Notes: generated from the sequence alone by a model not told the origin. A stretch of 64,000 nt of DNA from DAOUJI01 sp965224415 (GCA_965224415.1 CBDCZB010000004.1:434001-498000), one strand, 5' to 3'. Shown: positions 42,589-52,646, counted from the stretch's first letter. Numbers and translations: made by a program.

Positions 42589-45000
42589 TTGGGCAAGCGA
42601 TTCATAGAGGTGGCGGTAAACGCTCCCATCGGACCCGGCAAGACCCTCTCATACAGCGTCCCAGCTCCGATGGACGTCCCAGAGCCAGGCGGGATAGTAT
42701 GGGCGCCTCTGGGCGCCAGGCCGGTGCAAGGCATCGTCTTCGAATGCACCGACAGTCCCCAGGTTGAGGCCGTCCGGGACATCATATCTGTCCTGGAGCC
42801 GTCTCCATTGCTGGGACGCAAAGACCTGGAACTGGCCTCTTGGATAAGCCGCTATTACCTGTCGTCCCTCTTCGAGGCGGCGTCCCTGATGCTTCCGCCC
42901 GGGTTGGAACATCGGGTCTCTTCTTGGCTGAGTCTGGCCCAGGACGATTCAGCAGTCCAAGTCCACTACGACCCCAAAGTCCACGGTCTCCTGAAGCTTT
43001 TGGGCCACAAAGAAGTAGCGGAACAGGCGGCGGTCAAGGCCTTGGGCACCGGCGGAGAGCGTACGCTGAACGGCCTGATAAACAGCGGCGCTATCAAACG
43101 GCGCTGGGAATTCCCTCGCCCACGAAGGCGTCACCGCTACAAGTCGACAGTCTACCCCGTCGACGCCGTCCCTGAACTAATTAGCCGGCTGTCTCCGCGC
43201 CAAAAGGAGTTCTACGCCGCTCTGCTGGTGCAGGGCAGCATGGAGGCGCCCGACGCCAACAAGGCGTTCGGCCCATCTGTGGTGGCGGGTACGATGGACA
43301 AGGGGCTGGCGTCTATGGAATGGGTCCGGCTGGAGGCGGGTCTCGTTGTTGACGACAGCCCGTACGATTCGGACCCACGACCAGAGTTGACCCCGGAGCA
43401 GATGCGGGCCTTCCGCTCCATAGCTGACGCGTTGGACCGGAAACCCGCAGCAGCCGCGAGGTTCCTCCTTCACGGAGTCACGGGCAGCGGCAAAACCGAA
43501 GTCTACCTGCGGGCCTTGGAACGGTGCATATCCGCCGGTAAGCAGGGCGTCTACCTCGTGCCGGAGATTTCGTTGACGCCCCAGACACTGCACCGGCTGA
43601 ACTCCAGGTTCCCAGGCAATGTGGCCGTGCTGCACAGCAGAATGACCGGCGCCCAGCGATTAGAGCAGTGGCGGAGAATCCATGACGGCGAGTTCGACGT
43701 GGTTGTGGGACCTCGCAGCGCCTTGTTCGCTCCCGTGCAGGACTTGGGGCTGATAGTGATAGACGAGGAGCATGAGTGGACCTACAAACAGCATGACGCT
43801 TCCCCAAGGTTCCACACGCGGGCCGTTGCCCATAAGCTAGCCGAACTGACGGGGGCGGTGGTGGTGGCGGGAAGCGCGACGCCGGACGTGGAGACCTACT
43901 CGCTGGCGCAACGTCGGAGACTCCGACTTTTGGAACTTCCCCAGAGGGTCCCCTCTCACAACGGAGTTCGCCCGATGCTTCCCTCAGTGGAAATCAAAGA
44001 CATGAGGAAAGAGCTCAAGGAAGGCAACCGGTCGATTTTCAGCGAAGCCCTCGCCGACGCCCTCTCCAACTGCGTCCAATCTGGGAGGCAGGCGATTCTC
44101 TACGTGAACCGGCGGGGCTCGTCCACCGTCGTACAGTGCCGGGACTGCGGGCACTCCATGAAGTGCCGCGGGTGCTCCGTGAGCCTCACCTTCCACGGAG
44201 ACAAGGGTCGTCTGGTCTGTCACCACTGCAACCGGGACGTCCTCCTCCCTAAGTCCTGCCCCCAATGCCGCAGTCCTCGCGTCCGCCGGATGGGCCTGGG
44301 GACCCAATCGGTCATGGACGAGGTGGCGAAACGCCACCCCTGGGCCAAAGCCCTTCGATGGGACAGCGATTCCGTTTCTTCCAGGTCTCACCAGGAGATC
44401 ATGGACAGCATGTTGAAGGGGGAGACCCAAATACTTGTGGGCACTCAGATGGTGGCGAAGGGGCTTCATCTACCCAACGTCAGCCTTATAGGAGTAGTGT
44501 TGGCTGACGTGGGACTAAACCTACCCGACTTCCGCGCCGGAGAGAAGGTGTTCCAGCACCTCTGTCAGGTCGCGGGCAGGGCTGGCAGGGGGCCTGTCCC
44601 TGGACGTGTGATAATCCAGACCTACGTCCCCGACCACTATGCCATAGCCGCCGCCGCGACCCACGACTACGTAGGGTTTTACAAAACGGAAATTGAATAC
44701 AGGAGAAACCACGGCAACCCTCCCTACAACCGGCTTATCAGGATGGTGTTCGGGCACACCAACCAGGACAGGGCCCGCACGGAAGCTGAGAGGATGGGCG
44801 CCCAACTGAGACAGAAGATATACGAATCAGGCGGGAGTCACCTGGAAATCATAGGGCCGGCCCCGGCATTTCCTGAACGTGTGCGGGGCAGGTTCAGGTG
44901 GCATCTTATCCTCCGAGGACGGGAACTGCACAGGTTTATCGGAGAAGTGTCCATACCCCAGGGATGGACTGTGGATGTGGACCCAGTCAGCGTAATGTAG
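42589..45000 (+). CDS. priA: Primosomal protein N' (replication restart helicase)
   Basis: A PriA of about 803 residues. The N-terminal 3'-end-binding region is FIEVAVNAPIGPGKTLSYSV. The helicase core has Walker A HGVTGSGKTEVYLRAL and the DEEH box VIDEEHEWTYKQ. A zinc-binding insert has paired CxxC motifs (CRDCG, CRGC, CHHC, CPQC), and motif V/VI sequences follow (LVGTQMVAKGLHLPNV and VAGRAGRGPVPG). It reloads DnaB at stalled forks. The start is uncertain: TTG 42589 with GAGG upstream fits; TTG 42550 lies inside the terminator. Confidence 0.92.
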   Translation: MGKRFIEVAVNAPIGPGKTLSYSVPAPMDVPEPGGIVWAPLGARPVQGIVFECTDSPQVEAVRDIISVLEPSPLLGRKDLELASWISRYYLSSLFEAASLMLPPGLEHRVSSWLSLAQDDSAVQVHYDPKVHGLLKLLGHKEVAEQAAVKALGTGGERTLNGLINSGAIKRRWEFPRPRRRHRYKSTVYPVDAVPELISRLSPRQKEFYAALLVQGSMEAPDANKAFGPSVVAGTMDKGLASMEWVRLEAGLVVDDSPYDSDPRPELTPEQMRAFRSIADALDRKPAAAARFLLHGVTGSGKTEVYLRALERCISAGKQGVYLVPEISLTPQTLHRLNSRFPGNVAVLHSRMTGAQRLEQWRRIHDGEFDVVVGPRSALFAPVQDLGLIVIDEEHEWTYKQHDASPRFHTRAVAHKLAELTGAVVVAGSATPDVETYSLAQRRRLRLLELPQRVPSHNGVRPMLPSVEIKDMRKELKEGNRSIFSEALADALSNCVQSGRQAILYVNRRGSSTVVQCRDCGHSMKCRGCSVSLTFHGDKGRLVCHHCNRDVLLPKSCPQCRSPRVRRMGLGTQSVMDEVAKRHPWAKALRWDSDSVSSRSHQEIMDSMLKGETQILVGTQMVAKGLHLPNVSLIGVVLADVGLNLPDFRAGEKVFQHLCQVAGRAGRGPVPGRVIIQTYVPDHYAIAAAATHDYVGFYKTEIEYRRNHGNPPYNRLIRMVFGHTNQDRARTEAERMGAQLRQKIYESGGSHLEIIGPAPAFPERVRGRFRWHLILRGRELHRFIGEVSIPQGWTVDVDPVSVM

Positions 45001-45012
45001 CTTTGAATCTCC

Positions 45013-45042
45013 TTTACACTATGAACGCGCCTTGTCTATAAT
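45013..45042 (+). promoter_or_regulatory. Promoter of def
   Basis: TTTACA (45013-45018), 18 nt, TATAAT (45037-45042). Confidence 0.6.
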
Positions 45043-45112
45043 CCTGTCTCAGGAATAATCACTTCCAAACAGCCGCGGAGCCGTAGCCCGCGGCGGCCCT
45101 CGGAGGCTCAAC

Positions 45113-45661
45113 GTGTCAAGCTTGGAGTTGCATATAGCGCCCGATCTCATTCTCAGGGAAAAGGCTAAGAAAGTGAGTTCCTTCTCTCCCTCTCTGCAGA
45201 GGCTGATAGACGACATGATCGAGACCATGCACGACAATCACGGCGTGGGTCTCGCCGCCAACCAGGTTGGGGTCTTGCAGAGGGTTGTGGTCATACAGCT
45301 TCCTGACGACCCGGAACCGAGGGTTTTCATCAACCCTGAAATCGTCAGGGCCGAAGGCGAAAGGGAGGTTCCCGAGGGTTGCCTCAGCATCCCCGGATAC
45401 AGGGGGCTGGTGAAACGCTCCGAGCGGGTGAGGGCCAAGGGCTTGGACCGGAACGGCAAACCGGTGAAAGTGAACGCAGACGAACTGTTGGCTCAGGCCT
45501 TGGAACACGAAATCGACCACCTGAACGGAATTCTGTATATAGACCGACTGGTGGACAGCGACAAGCTGTGGAAAGAGTCCGAACTGGCCGATGAGGAAGA
45601 GTCGGACGAGGACACGGAAGGTATGGAAGAAGGCGAGGCCCAAACCGTCTACGCCGGTTAG
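45113..45661 (+). CDS. def: Peptide deformylase
   Basis: A 182-residue deformylase with all three motifs: GVGLAANQVG, EGCLSIPGYRG and LEHEIDHLNG (the HExxH zinc site). It removes formyl from nascent N-termini. GTG 45113 has CGGAGG 6 nt upstream. The C-terminus carries an acidic extension of about 30 residues (ADEEESDEDTEGMEEGEAQT). It has its own promoter and stands apart from fmt, which is not in the window. Confidence 0.94.
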   Translation: MSSLELHIAPDLILREKAKKVSSFSPSLQRLIDDMIETMHDNHGVGLAANQVGVLQRVVVIQLPDDPEPRVFINPEIVRAEGEREVPEGCLSIPGYRGLVKRSERVRAKGLDRNGKPVKVNADELLAQALEHEIDHLNGILYIDRLVDSDKLWKESELADEEESDEDTEGMEEGEAQTVYAG

Positions 45662-45811
45662 TTTACAGTCCGATGGACCTCATGATCGGAGCCCGGCTCG
45701 TAACCTCTGGCAGCCGCTTCCAAGGGCAAAGCGAGAGAGGCGCAGCGCCGAGCCCGTTTACGCCGTCAAACAATCGCCCGAAACCCTAGACGTTCATGGG
45801 CTGTGATGGGG

Positions 45812-45817
45812 TATAAT
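45812..45817 (+). promoter_or_regulatory. -10 element of the secDF promoter with long leader
   Basis: TATAAT at 45812-45817. No good -35 box at normal spacing. The about 110-nt leader contains GGCCAG...CTGGCC pairing and two similar AGTTTGGC segments, possibly structured. Confidence 0.45.
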
Positions 45818-45935
45818 CCGCAAGTTTGGCAGGGTAAGGCCAGACATTACATAAGACGCTGGCCCCAGTTTGGCGGCCGCAAGCAAAAGGAACTCACAAT
45901 AACAAACACAGCGTCAGAACCAGAGAGGGACCGGG

Positions 45936-48458
45936 GTGCGTAGGCGAGGGGTCCGGGTATTCATCTTCATTTCCATCCTACTCGCGCTGGCCATTGCGGC
46001 CCTGAGTTTCCGCAACATCGACGTTTTCAACTTGGAACGCAGCAACGACGGTCCGTTGGGGCTAAAGCTCGGTCTGGACCTACAGGGCGGTGTAATGCTT
46101 TGGTACGAAGCAGACCTCCCCGACCAGATAGAGGTAGTGTTCCAGGACGACGTTGCTTACGAAGACCTCCAGTCTTTGCTGGAGAACCAGGGCCAACCCG
46201 ACGCTGCCTTATCGGTGCACAGGTTCGACGTCAGCGAGGTGGAAGTCCTTCCCAACGTGCTAAACAGCCTCGAGGCGGTCCTGGAAGACTTGGGGAACAG
46301 CCGCGCGGAGGACTCGAATGTCCAGACCGAGGTCACTTTTACGGAGGACAACGACGTCGATGTAGTCTTTCCGGTGGAAATCAGCGAGAACGACCTAACC
46401 GTCACGCTGCAGGCTCTTGGCTACGAAGGCGCCCAGGTGGAGGCCGGGGAAACCGGAACCGAATACTCGATAACCGGCTTGGACCACGCATCCGTCGGGC
46501 TGGACTCCTTGAGAGGAGTCCTGGCAGACCAGTTGACTGAAATCGACTCGTTCGACGAGGACGACGGCGTCATCTCCATTGGCTTTACCGAACGTGTCTT
46601 GGACTTGGACCTGACTCGGGCATTGGCTGCGGTTGGGTTTGGAAGGGCCGTTGTCGAAGCGCCTCCCCAAAGCCAATACACCATCGGAGGACTCGACCTA
46701 ACCCTGGACTCCCAGGGGAGTTTGGAGACAGCCTTCGGCGCAATCGCGCCGGTGACCATATTCACGCCAACCCTGAACGACCCTGAGGAAGACCAGATGA
46801 ACGGCGTGAAAGACATCATCCAACGACGAATCGACGCATTCGGGACCACCGACCCCGTGGTCCAGACCTTGGGTCAAGACAGGATCGTGATTCAGATCCC
46901 TGGACTCGGCGGGTCGTTTATAAACGTAACGATGCTAGTCACTCCTGACCAGAGTGATCTACAAGCCATACTGGAGGACTTGGGACGGACAGCCGATGGC
47001 GACATAGTTGACCCCGGAACGGACCTCTACTCCTACGTGGTCCGTACGGAAGAACCATTGACCGAGGACGAGATTGAACGGTTACGTTCTTTCGCCAGCA
47101 CAGCCGCGCCTGGGTCCCAATTCACTGTATCCAGCGACGAGGCGACCGAGATTGAAATGGTGTTTCCGACTCCAGCCACCCAAGAGGGCGTCGCAGACGT
47201 GATGGCCCAGCTGGGGTACGAGTCGGTCACTGTGACACAAGAAATAAGCCCGTTCCCAAGGTTTACGATAACCTTGGATGATGCGTTAAGCACGGACAGG
47301 CAGGACGAACTCCGATCAAGCCTGGAGAACACCTTCAGCGCCGTCACAGCATTCCAGGCTGGAGGAGGAATCGAAGAAGCCAAGAGCCTGATTCGCAGCA
47401 CCGCCCAGTTAGTGTTCAAGGAGCGCCGCTGCACCGGAACGCTGGAAGACCTACAAAACGCGCGTGAGATTGGGCTTCCCGACCCGTGCAACTCCGTCGA
47501 GGCTGGCGGGAGCGGAATCGAAGGCATCAACTACGTGGACATAGACATTGGTCTAACGGGAAACGATTTGGTGCGAGCCTTCCCAGACCGGGACCCTACG
47601 ACTACCTTGCCCCAGGTCCGGCTTGAATTCGACAACCGGGGCCGGGGAATCCTGAGGGAGGTCACCACCCGCATAGCCAACAACCCCTTGTTCCGGTTGC
47701 CCATTTTCCTGGACGACCAACAAGTCAGCGCCCCGACAGTGAACGCAGCCATACTTAACGGAAACGCAGTCATAGAGGGCGGTTTCACCCGGGAAGGCGC
47801 CAAGGAACTGGCAATACAGCTGGAATCGGGACGCCTACCCGTTCCGTTGAAGCTCATCCGCGAGGACACCGTGGACGCCATCCTGGGAGACGACTCGCTG
47901 AGGAAGAGCCTGATAGCAGGACTCATCGGACTCGCCCTCGTCCTGGTGTTCATTGTCGCCTACTACAAGTTGGCCGGGATTGTCGCTGCGACGGCTCTGA
48001 TTGTCTACGCAGTCATCACCCTTGCGGTGTTCAAGCTCATACCCGTAACGCTGACCTTGTCGGGTGTCGCGGGACTGATCCTGTCCATAGGAATGGCCGT
48101 AGACGCCAACATACTCATATTCGAGCGCATGAAGGAAGAGCTGCGTGCGGGGCGCACCTTGGCCTCTTCGATGGAGGTGGGCTTCAGGAGGGCCTGGAGC
48201 GCCATCCGAGACGGCAACGTTTCAACGATAGTCACCTGCCTGATACTCTGGTGGTTCGGTTCGAGGCTGGGCACACCGGTGATAACCGGCCTAGCCATCA
48301 CCCTGATGATCGGAGTCATAGTCTCGATGTTCACGGCCATTCTGGTCAGCCGCAACCTGCTGCAAATCCTGACTTTCACGCCCGCAGGCAAGAGGTCGGG
48401 CCTGTTCACCCCTGAAGGGCGACAGCAGCCTGTCGGTGTGGCAGGAGGAGAGAAGTAG
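45936..48458 (+). CDS. secD: Protein translocase subunit SecD with expanded extracytoplasmic domain
   Basis: An 840-residue SecD. N-terminal TM helix, then GLKLGLDLQGGVMLWYEAD. The P1 sequence NGVKDIIQRRIDAFGTTDPV is displaced to about residue 290 by an insert of about 220 residues. The C-terminal five helices are normal (SIGMAVDANILIFERMKEEL near 715). Three related about 70-residue units are visible at about residues 140-209, 210-285 and 403-473, with patterns such as LQALGYEGAQVEAG, LAAVGFGRAVVEAP and MAQLGYESVTVTQE. SecD helps pull exported proteins out of the Sec channel. GTG start at 45936; secF starts 1 nt after its stop. Confidence 0.93.
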   Translation: MRRRGVRVFIFISILLALAIAALSFRNIDVFNLERSNDGPLGLKLGLDLQGGVMLWYEADLPDQIEVVFQDDVAYEDLQSLLENQGQPDAALSVHRFDVSEVEVLPNVLNSLEAVLEDLGNSRAEDSNVQTEVTFTEDNDVDVVFPVEISENDLTVTLQALGYEGAQVEAGETGTEYSITGLDHASVGLDSLRGVLADQLTEIDSFDEDDGVISIGFTERVLDLDLTRALAAVGFGRAVVEAPPQSQYTIGGLDLTLDSQGSLETAFGAIAPVTIFTPTLNDPEEDQMNGVKDIIQRRIDAFGTTDPVVQTLGQDRIVIQIPGLGGSFINVTMLVTPDQSDLQAILEDLGRTADGDIVDPGTDLYSYVVRTEEPLTEDEIERLRSFASTAAPGSQFTVSSDEATEIEMVFPTPATQEGVADVMAQLGYESVTVTQEISPFPRFTITLDDALSTDRQDELRSSLENTFSAVTAFQAGGGIEEAKSLIRSTAQLVFKERRCTGTLEDLQNAREIGLPDPCNSVEAGGSGIEGINYVDIDIGLTGNDLVRAFPDRDPTTTLPQVRLEFDNRGRGILREVTTRIANNPLFRLPIFLDDQQVSAPTVNAAILNGNAVIEGGFTREGAKELAIQLESGRLPVPLKLIREDTVDAILGDDSLRKSLIAGLIGLALVLVFIVAYYKLAGIVAATALIVYAVITLAVFKLIPVTLTLSGVAGLILSIGMAVDANILIFERMKEELRAGRTLASSMEVGFRRAWSAIRDGNVSTIVTCLILWWFGSRLGTPVITGLAITLMIGVIVSMFTAILVSRNLLQILTFTPAGKRSGLFTPEGRQQPVGVAGGEK

Positions 48459-48459
48459 C

Positions 48460-49419
48460 GTGGACATCATACGAAGACGGAAATGGTACTTCCTGATATC
48501 GGCCATCGTCATACTCCCCGGAATCATTTCTCTTATCATCCCCCCGGCCCTCAATCAGGGAATCGAGTTCAGCAGCGGGTCGGTCATAGACGTGACCTTC
48601 GATGAACCCGTCTCAGAGGACGACGTCCGGGCCGTATTCACCGACCTGGGCCACGCAGAGGCGCTTATCCAGAAGACTTCAGACGACTCCATTTTCGTGC
48701 GCACCAACGTGTTGGAAGCCGAGGTCCGCAACCCGGACGGCACTTTCACGTCGGAGAGGCTGCTCATAGAAGACGCCTTGAACGATAGGGTCGCAACCAT
48801 AACGGCCAGCGAGCTCGACTCAGTGTCCCCCATATTCGCCAGGGAGATGGTCCGAAACTCCATCATAGCCCTGATAGTGGCGTCGATATTCATCTTTGGG
48901 TACATCACCTGGGCCTTCCGAAGCATCCCCAACTCCTTCCGGTACGGCGTCGCGGCCATATTGGCCCTTCTCCACGACATAGTGTTCATTCTTGGCGTGT
49001 TCTCCATTCTGGGCAAGGTCATAGACATCGAAGTGAACTCCATGTTCATCATGGGGATCATCCTTGTGCTGGGATACAGCGTGAACGACACCATAGTGGT
49101 CTTCGACCGAATCCGTGAGAACGTGGCCCGGAACATAGACCGGCCTCTACCCGGTGTTGTGAACCAGAGCATCCTGGAAAGCGTCGGCCGGTCCTTGAAC
49201 ACCAGCGCGACGACCCTGTTCGTGCTGCTTGCGCTCCTGTTGTTCGGAGGCCCCACCATCAGAGGCCTGATACTTGTGCTGGCCATCGGCGCCGTAGTCG
49301 GCGCCTACAGTTCCATATTCATCGCAAGCCAATTCCTGGTGATGTGGGAACTGGGTGAAGTGGGCCGCTTCTTTCGCAGGCTGTCGCCTTTCGGCCGGCG
49401 GCGAGAAGCCTCCGCGTAA
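48460..49419 (+). CDS. secF: Protein translocase subunit SecF
   Basis: A 319-residue SecF with six helices: first helix WYFLISAIVILPGIISLIIP, then QGIEFSSGSVIDVTF, and LGYSVNDTIVVFDRIRENV (the SecF signature), with NTSATTLFVLLALLLFGG near the end. GTG 48460 follows the secD stop by 1 nt, with GGAGGAG inside secD. It works with SecD as a proton-driven export aid. C-terminal tail short and basic. Confidence 0.95.
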   Translation: MDIIRRRKWYFLISAIVILPGIISLIIPPALNQGIEFSSGSVIDVTFDEPVSEDDVRAVFTDLGHAEALIQKTSDDSIFVRTNVLEAEVRNPDGTFTSERLLIEDALNDRVATITASELDSVSPIFAREMVRNSIIALIVASIFIFGYITWAFRSIPNSFRYGVAAILALLHDIVFILGVFSILGKVIDIEVNSMFIMGIILVLGYSVNDTIVVFDRIRENVARNIDRPLPGVVNQSILESVGRSLNTSATTLFVLLALLLFGGPTIRGLILVLAIGAVVGAYSSIFIASQFLVMWELGEVGRFFRRLSPFGRRREASA

Positions 49420-49515
49420 GGTGTTGACGCTGGTCAGGTCCACCAGTGGGGAAATCCGTCGGCGCAGTCCTGTCCATTGTGATCCAACTTAGTTCCGAGG
49501 GTTCGGGGGAAAGCG

Positions 49516-50379
49516 ATGCGAATCGGTGCACACGTCTCATCTGCCGGAGGCTTGGACAAAGCAGTAGACAGGGCAGTGGACATAGGGTGCGAGGCTATTC
49601 AGATTTTCGGCTCCTCCTCACGGAGTTGGGCTTTCAAACCCCTACCCGAAGAGACCGCTGAGCGGTTCCGCCTCAAAGCCAAAGAGGCCGACATAGGCCC
49701 GGTATTCTTCCACGCCATCTATCTCATCAACCTGGCCACCGCATCGCCGGAGAACCAGCGTAAGGGCATCGACTCCCTGGTCAATTACATGGGCCTTGCG
49801 CACCAGATCGGCGCTTCCGGGGTGATCTTCCATCCCGGAAGCCATTCCGGTGAGGGTTACGAAGCCGTCCTGGACCGCACGGTAGCCGGAATCGAGACGG
49901 CATTGGAGGAGTCTCCGGAAGGGCCTTGGTTGACGATAGAAAACACTGCGGGGATGGGGAAGCACATAGGCGCCAGCTTCCGGGAGTTGGGGACCATCAT
50001 CGCTGCGGTAAAGCCTGCGTTGAGGAGCAGGCTCCGCATCTGCCTGGACACCCAACATAGCTTTGCCGCCGGGTACGACGTAGCCACCCCCGACGGCCTG
50101 GAAACGATGTTGGCCGAGTTCGACGAGACTATAGGTCTGGACAGGCTGGCCGCTGTCCACGCCAACGACTCCAAATATCCCCTCGGAGGCGGTGTAGACC
50201 GCCACGAGAACATCGGAGAGGGCCACATCGGAATCTCCGGGTTTGAAACCATAATGGCCAGCCCTGCCTTTTCCGAGGTGCCTTTTCTCCTGGAAACGCC
50301 GGGATTCGACGGGACAGGGCCTGACAAGCGCAGCGTAGATATCCTGAAGGACATCAGGGAACGCGTATCCCCAATATAG
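49516..50379 (+). CDS. nfo: Endonuclease IV (AP endonuclease)
   Basis: A 287-residue AP endonuclease family 2 enzyme: MRIGAHVSSAGGLDKAVDRA, FHAIYLINLA, ASGVIFHPGSHSGEGYE, LTIENTAGMGKHIG, RICLDTQHSFAAGYD and ENIGEGHIG. Metal ligands of the TIM barrel (His, Glu, Asp, His) are in these motifs. It cuts abasic sites in base-excision repair. ATG 49516 after a GGGGGAAAG site. It ends 3 nt before the zincin gene. Confidence 0.94.
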   Translation: MRIGAHVSSAGGLDKAVDRAVDIGCEAIQIFGSSSRSWAFKPLPEETAERFRLKAKEADIGPVFFHAIYLINLATASPENQRKGIDSLVNYMGLAHQIGASGVIFHPGSHSGEGYEAVLDRTVAGIETALEESPEGPWLTIENTAGMGKHIGASFRELGTIIAAVKPALRSRLRICLDTQHSFAAGYDVATPDGLETMLAEFDETIGLDRLAAVHANDSKYPLGGGVDRHENIGEGHIGISGFETIMASPAFSEVPFLLETPGFDGTGPDKRSVDILKDIRERVSPI

Positions 50380-50382
50380 GCG

Positions 50383-50754
50383 ATGGAGCTAAAGCCGGAA
50401 GAGTTCGACGAGCTGGTTCGTAGGGCGCATCGGGACTTGCCGGAAGGCTTCCGCAACGCCCTAGAAAACGTCGCCATACTGGTGGAAGACTGGCCCACCG
50501 CCGAAGACCTGGAAGAGACGGGCTACGGGGGAGAAGCAGAGATATTCGGACTCTACCGAGGCATCCCGCTGCCTGAAAGGGGCGCTTACCAACCCCTCCT
50601 TCCCGACACCATCACCATATTCAAACGCCCCATCGAGCTGGCTTGCCGCACGAGGGATGACGTGGTGGAAGAACTCACCATCACCCTGCTGCACGAGATA
50701 GGCCATTATCTTGGCATGAGCGAGGAAGACCTGGACCGCTTGGGCTACGGATGA
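50383..50754 (+). CDS. Metallopeptidase-like (zincin) family, minimal
   Basis: A 123-residue protein of the DUF1025 zincin family: FDELVRRAHRDLPEGFRNAL, LPDTITIFKRPIE, and TLLHEIGHYLGMSEEDL with the HExxH metal site (about residues 106-110). Function unknown. It lies 3 nt after nfo and is likely co-transcribed. Confidence 0.88.
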   Translation: MELKPEEFDELVRRAHRDLPEGFRNALENVAILVEDWPTAEDLEETGYGGEAEIFGLYRGIPLPERGAYQPLLPDTITIFKRPIELACRTRDDVVEELTITLLHEIGHYLGMSEEDLDRLGYG

Positions 50755-50885
50755 AGGCCCCGAAGCTCTCACGGCCCACGTTGGAGTGACATGGCCGGAA
50801 CGGAACGTTCAGGATCTGCCTGGAACGCGTTGTCTCGCCGGGTCAGACACGGAGGCCTCAGCCCCGAGCTTCCTCCTTTGAATAG

Positions 50886-52625
50886 ATGAGCTTAAACGAC
50901 CTGACCGCACGCCAACAGAGGACCATTCGTGCCTGGTGCATGTACGATTGGGCAAACTCCGCCTACGCTACGTCCGGCATTGCCGCCATCTTTCCGGTAT
51001 ATTTCGTGGCTCTGTTCCAGGACGCCTTGGGGGACAGCGCCTCGTTCCTTGGCATCACGTTTACGGGAAGCTCGACGTGGAGCGTCGCCGTCGCAATATC
51101 GACGGCCATTGCGGCCCTGTCCAGTCCCTTTTTGGGAATAATCTCAGACCGAGTCCCCATCAAGAAGGCGCTGCTTTGGACTTACACGGCGGCCGGTTCC
51201 GTGTTTACGGCTCTGGTCTTCTTCTCAGCTTACACGTCCCAGCCTTGGGCGTGGTTGTTCGGGATGTTCATTCTAGCCAACATAGGTTTCGCAGGCTCCC
51301 AGGTTTTTTACAACTCTTTCCTGGCGCACCTGGGACCCAGGAACCTGATGGACAACATAAGCAGCCGGGGATTTGCGTACGGCTACGTAGGAGGCGGACT
51401 GCTTCTGGTGGTTCATCTGGTCCTGATATTGGCAACCCGTGACTCGGACTTTGCCGACCTGGTCACGAGGATCGCTATAGTCTCCATTGGGGTCTGGTGG
51501 TTCGGGTGGGCGGTATGGACCCTGCGGGTGTTGCCGGAACCTGTCATCGATCGGCCTATACGTGGGCTGCCCGTTGTGTCAATGATTTCTATGGGGTTCA
51601 GAGGACTGGCTGCCACGTTCCGTGAACTCAAGCGTTTCAGAGTCGTTCTGATGTTTCTCGGCGCATACCTGCTGTTCAACGATGGCCTCCAGACGGTCAT
51701 TGCCCTTGCCGGAGCGTTCGCCGCCGACACGTTGGGAGTGGCGCTGGCATTCAACATGGCGACAATTGTAATCATCCAATTCGTGGCCGCATTCAGCGCA
51801 GTGGCCTTCGCACGGTTGGCGGAACGAATCTCCACCAAGTCGGCTTTGACGGTCGCTCTTGTAGGCTGGATTGTCGTCGTACTGTTCGGAGTGGCGATGG
51901 CGCCGTTGCCCCCGAGCGAACATGCAGACTATGACTTTCGGCTCAGCTATAGGCAGGCCTCGATGGACTATGTAATAGAGGCCGCCCCGGAGGAGCCGGC
52001 CTCGGGGTTCAGGTTCGGACGGGGAAACGAACGCTGGTCCCTCCGGGAGGACATGGCCCTGAAACCGTATGACGTTCAACGGCTGACGAATGCGATGGAC
52101 GACACTGACGGCTTGAAATACAGCATATCTATCCAGGGCGGCGGCATGGACAGAGAGTCCGTTGTGGGGCCTGGGCATCCCAGTGTGCTGGGAGAAGGCG
52201 CAATCGACTGGTGGCCCAAGATAGTCAGATCGGCTTTGTGGGCCCCGCTTAACTTGAACGTAGGGAGTCAATGGCTGCTGCTTGGAGCCTCAGTGGGGCT
52301 TGTGATAGGAGGCAGCCAAGCGTTAGCACGGAGCCTATTCGCAAAAATTACGCCACAGGCCCGCAGCGGCGAATTTTTTTCGTTCTTCGGATTCATGAGC
52401 AGGGCGTCGTCGGTGTTCGGTCCGATAGTGTACGTCGCCGCCACCGCCGTATTCGACACCCGCGTCGCCGTAACCTCGATTCTGTTGATAATCGTAGCAG
52501 GCACGATAGCGCTACACTGGGTGGACGTAGACGAAGGCGTCCGCGTTGCCGAGGCAGAAAACCGGCGCACTGAGGGCTTGGAACCCTCCGGTGACAGCCC
52601 GCAGCCTGATTCCGACGTCCAGTAG
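50886..52625 (+). CDS. UMF1-family MFS transporter with soluble insert
   Basis: A 579-residue protein of the UMF1/Atg22-like MFS branch: RAWCMYDWANSAYATSGIAA is the diagnostic start, then ISDRVPIKKALLWTY. About 12 helices. Between helices 8 and 9 there is an insert of about 110 residues (about 345-450: DYDFRLSYRQASMDYVIEAA to EGAIDWWPKIV), unlike ordinary members of 430-460 residues. Substrate unknown. Confidence 0.86.
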   Translation: MSLNDLTARQQRTIRAWCMYDWANSAYATSGIAAIFPVYFVALFQDALGDSASFLGITFTGSSTWSVAVAISTAIAALSSPFLGIISDRVPIKKALLWTYTAAGSVFTALVFFSAYTSQPWAWLFGMFILANIGFAGSQVFYNSFLAHLGPRNLMDNISSRGFAYGYVGGGLLLVVHLVLILATRDSDFADLVTRIAIVSIGVWWFGWAVWTLRVLPEPVIDRPIRGLPVVSMISMGFRGLAATFRELKRFRVVLMFLGAYLLFNDGLQTVIALAGAFAADTLGVALAFNMATIVIIQFVAAFSAVAFARLAERISTKSALTVALVGWIVVVLFGVAMAPLPPSEHADYDFRLSYRQASMDYVIEAAPEEPASGFRFGRGNERWSLREDMALKPYDVQRLTNAMDDTDGLKYSISIQGGGMDRESVVGPGHPSVLGEGAIDWWPKIVRSALWAPLNLNVGSQWLLLGASVGLVIGGSQALARSLFAKITPQARSGEFFSFFGFMSRASSVFGPIVYVAATAVFDTRVAVTSILLIIVAGTIALHWVDVDEGVRVAEAENRRTEGLEPSGDSPQPDSDVQ

Positions 52626-52646
52626 CCCGTGGCCAGGAGATTCCGA

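Noticed and set aside
48555..49286. Long minus-strand frame antisense to secF
   Set aside because: secF is complete and certain; the antisense translation is low-complexity without motifs.
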